From: Streptosporangium sp040640155
Lineage (GTDB): Bacteria; Actinomycetota; Actinomycetes; Streptosporangiales; Streptosporangiaceae
Direction of reading: 5' to 3'
DNA: 64,000 nucleotides
Assembly: GCF_040640155.1 (NCBI RefSeq)
Contig: NZ_JBFABE010000003.1
Span: forward strand, 186,001 to 250,000
Shown here: positions 59,859 through 64,000 of the stretch, piece by piece
How the letters are laid out: each line of letters opens with the position of its first letter
Numbering within the stretch: the stretch's first letter is position 1
The notes under the pieces: generated by a model
The model's input: only the letters and a program-made list of their open reading frames with translations
Databases searched by the model: none
Told to the model about the DNA's origin: nothing
Position numbers and translations under genes: made by a program

Positions 59859-60890
59859 TCAGACGTGGACGGTGGTGACGGGCAGCGAGGAGTCGGCGGG
59901 GATGTCCAGGAGCGACGGCGCGACGCCGGCCGCCACCAGATCCGACCCCAGGGCCGCCACCATGGCCCCGTTGTCGGTGCACAGCCCGGGGCTGGGGACC
60001 CTGAGCCGGACGCCCGCCGCGTCGCAGCGCTCCCGCGCCAGCGCCCGCAGCCGGGAGTTGGCCGCGACACCGCCGCCGATCAGCAGGTCCTGGACGCCGT
60101 GCTCGGCGCACGCGCGCAGGGCCTTGCGGGTCAGCACGTCCACGACCGCCTCCTGGAACGAGGCCGCCACGTCGGGCACGTGGACCGGCTCCCCGGCCCT
60201 CTGCCTGGCCTCGACCCACCGGGCCACCGCGGTCTTCAGGCCGGAGAAGGAGAAGTCGAGCGTCCCGTCCTCGTACTTGCCGCGGGGGAAGGCGATGGCG
60301 CTCCCGGAACCCTCGCGGGCCGCCCGGTCGATGTGGGGCCCGCCGGGGAACGGCAGGCCGAGCACCCGGGCCACCTTGTCGAACGCCTCGCCCGCGGCGT
60401 CGTCCACGGTGGAGCCCAGCGAGACGACCTCCCTGGCGACGTCGGGCACCAGCAGCAGGGAGGAGTGCCCGCCCGAGACCAGCATGGCGATGCTCGGCTT
60501 GGGCAGGGCGCCGTGCTCCAACTGGTCCACCGCGACGTGGGCGGCCAGGTGGTTGACCCCGTACAGCGGCACGCCCAGGCCCAGCGAGTACGCCTTGGCG
60601 GCGGCGACGCCCACGAGCAGCGCCCCGGACAGGCCGGGCCCGGCGGTGACCGCGATCGCGTCGATGTCGGCCAGGCGCAGCCCGGCCTTCTCCAGCGCCC
60701 GCTCCACGGTCGGGGTCATCGCCTCCAGATGGGCCCTGGAGGCGACCTCGGGCACCACCCCGCCGAAGCGGGCGTGCTGCTCGACGCTGGAGGCGATGGC
60801 GTTGGCCAGCATGGTGTGCCCCCGGACGATGCCCACGCCCGTCTCGTCGCAGGAGGTCTCGATGCCCAGGACCACCGGTTCGTCACCCAT
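59859..60890 (-). CDS. tsaD: tRNA N6-threonylcarbamoyladenosine synthase subunit TsaD
   Basis: 343 residues, the ASKHA-fold catalytic protein that transfers the threonylcarbamoyl group to A37 of ANN-decoding tRNAs, acting with TsaB and TsaE. Metal-binding NHLAAH (His114/His118), LGIETSCDETGVG at the start, LVSGGHSSLL and GVAANSRLR are conserved. Length is normal. The start at 60890 overlaps the end of rimI by 8 bases, so tsaB-rimI-tsaD form one translationally coupled operon, as in mycobacteria. Confidence 0.97.
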   Translation of the reverse strand: MGDEPVVLGIETSCDETGVGIVRGHTMLANAIASSVEQHARFGGVVPEVASRAHLEAMTPTVERALEKAGLRLADIDAIAVTAGPGLSGALLVGVAAAKAYSLGLGVPLYGVNHLAAHVAVDQLEHGALPKPSIAMLVSGGHSSLLLVPDVAREVVSLGSTVDDAAGEAFDKVARVLGLPFPGGPHIDRAAREGSGSAIAFPRGKYEDGTLDFSFSGLKTAVARWVEARQRAGEPVHVPDVAASFQEAVVDVLTRKALRACAEHGVQDLLIGGGVAANSRLRALARERCDAAGVRLRVPSPGLCTDNGAMVAALGSDLVAAGVAPSLLDIPADSSLPVTTVHV

Positions 60891-61335
60891 GGAGATCCTT
60901 CCTCATCATGATCGCGTCAGTGCCGTCCTCGTAGTAACGGCGGCGCAGGCCGATCCGCTCGAACCCGAATCTTTGGTAGACCGCCTGCGCGTCCGGGTTG
61001 TCCGCGCGCACCTCCAGGAAGACCGAGACGGCGTCCCGGCGCGCGGCCTCGGCCAGCAGCTCGGTCAGCAGGGCGCCGCCGACGCCCCTTCGCCGCCACC
61101 CGGCCAGCACCGCGATGGTCTGGACGTCGGCCTGGTCGCCCGCCGCGGCGAGCCCCGCGTATCCGACGATCACGCCGTCGGCCACGGCCACCACGTAGTG
61201 CCTGGTCCTGGGCTGGTCGTCCAGCTCGCCGCGGAGCATGCCCTCGCTCCAGGCGTCGGCCGGGAAGGTCGCGCGCTCGATCTCCAGGACCGCGGGCAGG
61301 TCGTCCGCGGTCATGACGCGCAGCGTCGCGGTCAC
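60883..61335 (-). CDS. rimI: Ribosomal protein S18-alanine N-acetyltransferase
   Basis: 150 residues of the GNAT fold. The acetyl-CoA-binding RRRGVGGALL motif (about 78-87) and the RimI C-terminal FGFERIGLRRRYYEDGTDAI are seen. It acetylates the N-terminus of S18 and, in actinobacteria, probably other proteins. GTG 61335 shares a GTGA overlap with the tsaB stop. It lies between tsaB and tsaD, the standard order. Confidence 0.94.
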   Translation of the reverse strand: MTATLRVMTADDLPAVLEIERATFPADAWSEGMLRGELDDQPRTRHYVVAVADGVIVGYAGLAAAGDQADVQTIAVLAGWRRRGVGGALLTELLAEAARRDAVSVFLEVRADNPDAQAVYQRFGFERIGLRRRYYEDGTDAIMMRKDLHG

Positions 61336-62021
61336 GTGGAGACCTTCTTGGGTGGCGAGGGCACCCGGGCGTCGGGACGGCGCAGGTAGATCGGCAGGGG
61401 CGGCCCCAGCACGGGGTGATCGCCCGGCTCGGCGGCACCCGGTCCGGTGAGGCCCGGCCCGGTGAGCGCGGCGGCGGCCAGCGCGGCCAGCGCGCCGGCG
61501 TACGGGTACTCCGGCGCGTCCACCAGCCGGGAGGCACCGAGGACCTCGGCGTACATCCGCGCTCCCGCGCCGACCAGCGGGAGCTCCCCGGGCAGGTCGT
61601 GGGGCCGGTCCACCGCGGGACCCGACAGCCGGGTGCGCGCGTCGGCGTAGTGGCCCCAGAACACCTCCTTGCGCCGGGCGTCGGTGGCCACCAGGAACGG
61701 CGCGTCCAGACCGCTTCCGTAGGCCAGCGCGTCGAGCGTGCACACCCCGTACGCCGGGACGCCGAGCGACGTCGCCAGGGCCTGGGCGGTCACCAGGCCG
61801 ACCCGCAGGCCGGTGTAGGGACCGGGCCCGGAGCCCGCGACGACGGCGGTGACGTCGCCGAGCGAGACCCCGGCCTCCCGCAGGACCGTCTCGATCGTGG
61901 GCACGAGCAGTTCGCCGTGGCGGCGCGCGTCGACCGTGGTCGACTCGGCAAGGACCCTCTCGCCGTCGTGCAGCGCTGCGGTGACGGCGGGGGTGGCGGT
62001 GTCAAAGGCCAGGACCAGCAC
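61332..62021 (-). CDS. tsaB: tRNA threonylcarbamoyladenosine biosynthesis protein TsaB
   Basis: 229 residues, the ASKHA-fold partner of TsaD. Seen: LAFDTATPAVTAALHDG, HGELLVPTIE, GSGPGPYTGLRVGL (about 63-76) and a DARRKEVFWGHY segment. It lacks the metal-binding HxxxH of TsaD, as expected. GTG 62021. It is the first gene of the tsaB-rimI-tsaD operon. In most actinobacteria tsaE lies directly upstream, but here a sortase and a surface-protein gene intervene. Confidence 0.93.
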   Translation of the reverse strand: MLVLAFDTATPAVTAALHDGERVLAESTTVDARRHGELLVPTIETVLREAGVSLGDVTAVVAGSGPGPYTGLRVGLVTAQALATSLGVPAYGVCTLDALAYGSGLDAPFLVATDARRKEVFWGHYADARTRLSGPAVDRPHDLPGELPLVGAGARMYAEVLGASRLVDAPEYPYAGALAALAAAALTGPGLTGPGAAEPGDHPVLGPPLPIYLRRPDARVPSPPKKVST

Positions 62022-62036
62022 GGAGAGTCAGCCTAG

Positions 62037-62183
62037 TCCGTTCCGCGAGGGCTCATGTCTCCCCGCCCCGCCGGGGAGCGGGTCTTCCGGTCCCGCGAGG
62101 GCTCGTGGTCCGTTCCGCGAGGGCCCGCCTCTCCCCCGTCCCGCCACGGAGCCGAACCCGTCGTCCCGCGACGGCTCAGGTCT
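62037..62183. repeat. Dispersed CCGCGAGGGCTC repeats between sortase and tsaB genes
   Basis: About four degenerate copies of (G/T)TCCCGCGAGGGCTC. The block GTCCGTTCCGCGAGGGC occurs twice (about 62037 and 62108). The 154-base gap has no gene. Confidence 0.6.
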
Positions 62184-62730
62184 CGACCAGGGTGGCGTAG
62201 ACGATGAGGTTGTCCTCGTACTCGTTCTCGTCCCAGTCGAAGGTCCCGCCGCAGGTGATGAGCCGCAGACCGTCCTCCAGGTAGACCTTGTCGGCGGGGA
62301 AGCGGTTCTTGCCGATCTGCTCGATCGTGTCCACCCGGTACTGGGCGACCTTGCCGTCGCTCCGCACCACCTTGATGACCTGCCCCTGCCGCATGTCCTT
62401 GAGCCGGTAGAAGACGGCGGGCGCGGTCTTGGTGTCCACGTGTCCCAGGATCACCGCGGGCCCCTTGTCGCCGGGGACCACGCTGTCCTTGACCCAGCCC
62501 GCGACGTTCGGCTTCTCGTACGGCGGCAGCTCGACCCGGCCGTCGGTCACGCCGAGCTTCATCAGGGGCGCCTTGATGCCCAGGGACGGGATGTCGATGC
62601 GACTGGGCGCGACCGAGGCGCGGGCGGGCGGCTCCTCCTCCTCCTCGCCCCTGCCGTTGACCGCGACCATGACGATCCCGGTGATGACCCCGGCCAGGAC
62701 GATCCTGGACCAGCGGGTGGAATCTGCCAT
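62176..62730 (-). CDS. Class F sortase
   Basis: 184 residues. One N-terminal transmembrane anchor (about 9-25), an acidic EEEEE spacer and the sortase beta-barrel. Catalytic His96 (LGHVDT) and Cys159 (LITCGG) are visible; the pattern GHVDTKTAPAVFYRLKDMR and FDWDENEYEDNLIVYA fits class F sortases of actinobacteria. It would cleave a sorting signal and attach a protein to the cell wall or another amine. It starts six bases behind the stop of a gene for an exported protein with a C-terminal anchor-like tail, which is its most likely substrate. Confidence 0.88.
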   Translation of the reverse strand: MADSTRWSRIVLAGVITGIVMVAVNGRGEEEEEPPARASVAPSRIDIPSLGIKAPLMKLGVTDGRVELPPYEKPNVAGWVKDSVVPGDKGPAVILGHVDTKTAPAVFYRLKDMRQGQVIKVVRSDGKVAQYRVDTIEQIGKNRFPADKVYLEDGLRLITCGGTFDWDENEYEDNLIVYATLVET

Positions 62731-62736
62731 CGGGGA

Positions 62737-63402
62737 CTACGAGCGGCGGCGACGTACGACCGCGACGCCGATGCCGCCCGCCAGGGCCACGGCGAGCAGC
62801 ACGCCGGTCGTGCCGATCGGGGCGCCCGAATCCGCGGGACCTCCGGCAGCGGTGCCGCCGCCGCCCGTGCCCGGCCCCTCGGTGCTGATGATCGTCCTGG
62901 TGGGCCTGGAGGTGGGCGTGGAGCTCGGCTCGGTGTCGGCCACGATCCGCAGGTTGGTCGTGCCCGTGTCGTTGGTCCCCTCGCACCTGGCGTTGATCTC
63001 GTAGACGCCCACGGCGGTGCCCGCGGCGACGGTGGCCTGGCCGCGCACCCAGGGGCGCGGCGTCGGGGTCGCGGTGGACGCGGGGTCCGGGGTGGGCGTC
63101 GCCAGGATCGGGTCGAGGGTCACCGGGGTGCGGAAGATCCGGGAGGAGGCGGTACCGCGGTGCTCGGGTCCTCCCTGCGGGATCGGGCAGTTCGCCAGGA
63201 TCCATACCTTCTGACCGGCCTTGGCGCGGGCCGGCTGGAGCTGGACCTCGATGTCCTGACGGCTGATGCCGAAGTCAGGCCGGGTGGGGGTGGGCGTACC
63301 CGTCGGGCTGTCCCCGGAGGTGGCCTCGGCCGTGCATCCGGCTCCGGTCATCCCGAAAAGGACGATGGCTCCTGCAATCGCGACACGCTTGACGCTTGGC
63401 AC
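62737..63402 (-). CDS. Exported protein with lipobox and C-terminal anchor, candidate sortase substrate
   Basis: 221 residues. A signal sequence with lipobox-like GAGC (Cys23), Thr/Pro-rich spacers (TGTPTPTRPDFG, TPTPDPASTATPTPRP), a compact beta-rich domain (about 45-155), a Gly-rich stretch, then a hydrophobic helix and RRRR at the C-terminus. The tail has the sorting-signal layout but no canonical LPxTG; the motif before the helix is only GAPIGTTG. Cotranscribed with the class F sortase (6-base gap). The start GTG 63402 has GGAG at suitable spacing. Lipid anchoring and a C-terminal anchor on one protein would be unusual; one of the two signals may not be used. Confidence 0.75.
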   Translation of the reverse strand: MPSVKRVAIAGAIVLFGMTGAGCTAEATSGDSPTGTPTPTRPDFGISRQDIEVQLQPARAKAGQKVWILANCPIPQGGPEHRGTASSRIFRTPVTLDPILATPTPDPASTATPTPRPWVRGQATVAAGTAVGVYEINARCEGTNDTGTTNLRIVADTEPSSTPTSRPTRTIISTEGPGTGGGGTAAGGPADSGAPIGTTGVLLAVALAGGIGVAVVRRRRS

Positions 63403-63571
63403 CGTCGAACTCCGTTTCGCCCTCCGGCCGACGACCCTCGCCCGGCACGATGACCCACCTGTTCCCCATTAAACATGGGCAAACCCGCAACAGTCGATCA
63501 CCAGGCCAGACGATCTAGACCGATGGGGAGTAGTGCCAGCGTGCCAGGGTTTCCCCGTCCCCGTAGGGGAT

Positions 63572-64000
63572 TCAGATGACGCCCCTCCAGCGCGCGCCGA
63601 CGCCGCGGAGCTCGACGGTACGCCCCTCGCCCGCCCGCTCGGAGGCGCCCCGGCCGATGACGATCTCCAGCCGGTCCTCGGCCAGCCCCTCCACCAGCCC
63701 CTCGCCCCACTCCACCACGGTCACCGACTCCTCCAGCGAGGCGTCCAGGTCGAGGTCGTCGACCTCCAGGTCGCCGCCGAGGCGGTAGGCGTCGACGTGG
63801 ACCAGCGGCGGGCCGTCGGAGAGCGAGGGGTGTACCCGGGCGATCACGAAGGTGGGCGAGGTGATCGGGCCGCGGACGTCGAGCCCGGCGGCGATCCCCT
63901 GCACCAGGGTCGTCTTGCCCGCTCCCAGCGGGCCGGACAGCACGGCCAGGTCCCCCGGCCGTAGCAGCGCCGCCAGTTCCTCGCCCAGCTCCCGCATCTC
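63572..64000 (-). CDS. tsaE: tRNA threonylcarbamoyladenosine biosynthesis ATPase TsaE (5' end outside window)
   Basis: The visible 142 residues include Walker A SGPLGAGKTT (about 21-30), SPTFVIARV, VHVDAYRLGGDLE and VTVVEWGEGL, all TsaE hallmarks. It drives the ATP-dependent cycle of TsaB-TsaD. The ATG at 63997 is probably internal: the frame stays open to the window edge and family members carry about 10-25 more N-terminal residues. Separated from tsaB by the sortase pair, a departure from the mycobacterial order. Confidence 0.92.
   Translation of the reverse strand, partial: EMRELGEELAALLRPGDLAVLSGPLGAGKTTLVQGIAAGLDVRGPITSPTFVIARVHPSLSDGPPLVHVDAYRLGGDLEVDDLDLDASLEESVTVVEWGEGLVEGLAEDRLEIVIGRGASERAGEGRTVELRGVGARWRGVI

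Noticed and set aside
63998..64000. ATG at 63997 as true start of tsaE
   Set aside because: The frame is open to the window edge and family proteins have additional N-terminal residues; the gene is treated as partial.
1..64000. tRNA, rRNA, insertion sequences, phage genes or integration sites
   Set aside because: None recognised by eye: no transposase or integrase motifs, no CCA-ended cloverleaf and no rRNA blocks. A tRNAscan or similar search was not possible here.

Overview
The window is chromosomal DNA of a very high-GC actinomycete. Base composition, frequent GTG starts, leaderless-looking -10 boxes and gene content point to the Streptosporangiales (Streptosporangium, Nonomuraea or Microbispora type); this assignment is inference. 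The right third keeps the ancient actinobacterial order guaB3-guaB2-DUF5319-sigD/shbA-groEL-groES-tsaD-rimI-tsaB-tsaE known from Mycobacterium and Streptomyces. No rRNA, tRNA, CRISPR array, insertion sequence or prophage was recognised.

Layout. 1-7.2 kb: a membrane protein cut by the left edge, a secreted polysaccharide deacetylase, an acyltransferase-3 protein, guaA and two divergent short-chain dehydrogenases. 7.2-13.3 kb: a DUF885 peptidase-like protein behind a large LuxR-type ATPase regulator, then an FMN reductase/quinone oxidoreductase pair. 13.5-19.8 kb: an MFS exporter, a class IV lanthionine synthetase (lanL), a 36-residue lanthipeptide precursor (lanA) directly behind it, a strong bidirectional terminator and a convergent PLP decarboxylase. 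The lanL-lanA pair is the most interesting specialised system here. 20-23.2 kb: small membrane proteins and an RsbW-like ATPase / XRE-DUF5753 / DUF397 module. 23.2-27.8 kb: small redox enzymes, each with a MarR or MerR regulator and clear palindromic operators. 27.9-31.2 kb: a GMC oxidoreductase with a four-cysteine motif, coupled to an aldehyde dehydrogenase.

31.3-36.9 kb: a secreted beta-propeller lipoprotein with Pro/Thr/Ala-rich inserts and an M36 fungalysin-type protease. 37-42.3 kb: glpD, and an ECF sigma factor translationally coupled to an ABC-2 exporter. 42.4-51.9 kb: a DUF6493 protein, nagA, guaB3-guaB, a TrmB/LuxR hybrid regulator and a DUF5319 protein. 52-55.4 kb: the ShbA/SigD sigma factor and CIRCE-controlled groES-groEL1. 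55.4-64 kb: a methyltransferase, a coiled-coil protein, an ene-reductase with a cysteine-rich MarR and three operator copies, then tsaD-rimI-tsaB and tsaE, with a class F sortase and a probable anchored substrate inserted between tsaB and tsaE.

How it fits together. Housekeeping functions (GMP synthesis, chaperonin, t6A tRNA modification, glycerol and amino-sugar use) are interleaved with small self-regulated detoxification cassettes and cell-surface genes. Many intergenic gaps hold perfect inverted repeats or in-register tandem repeats; each is listed separately. Function calls rest on motifs visible in the translations and on remembered family features; no database search was run.
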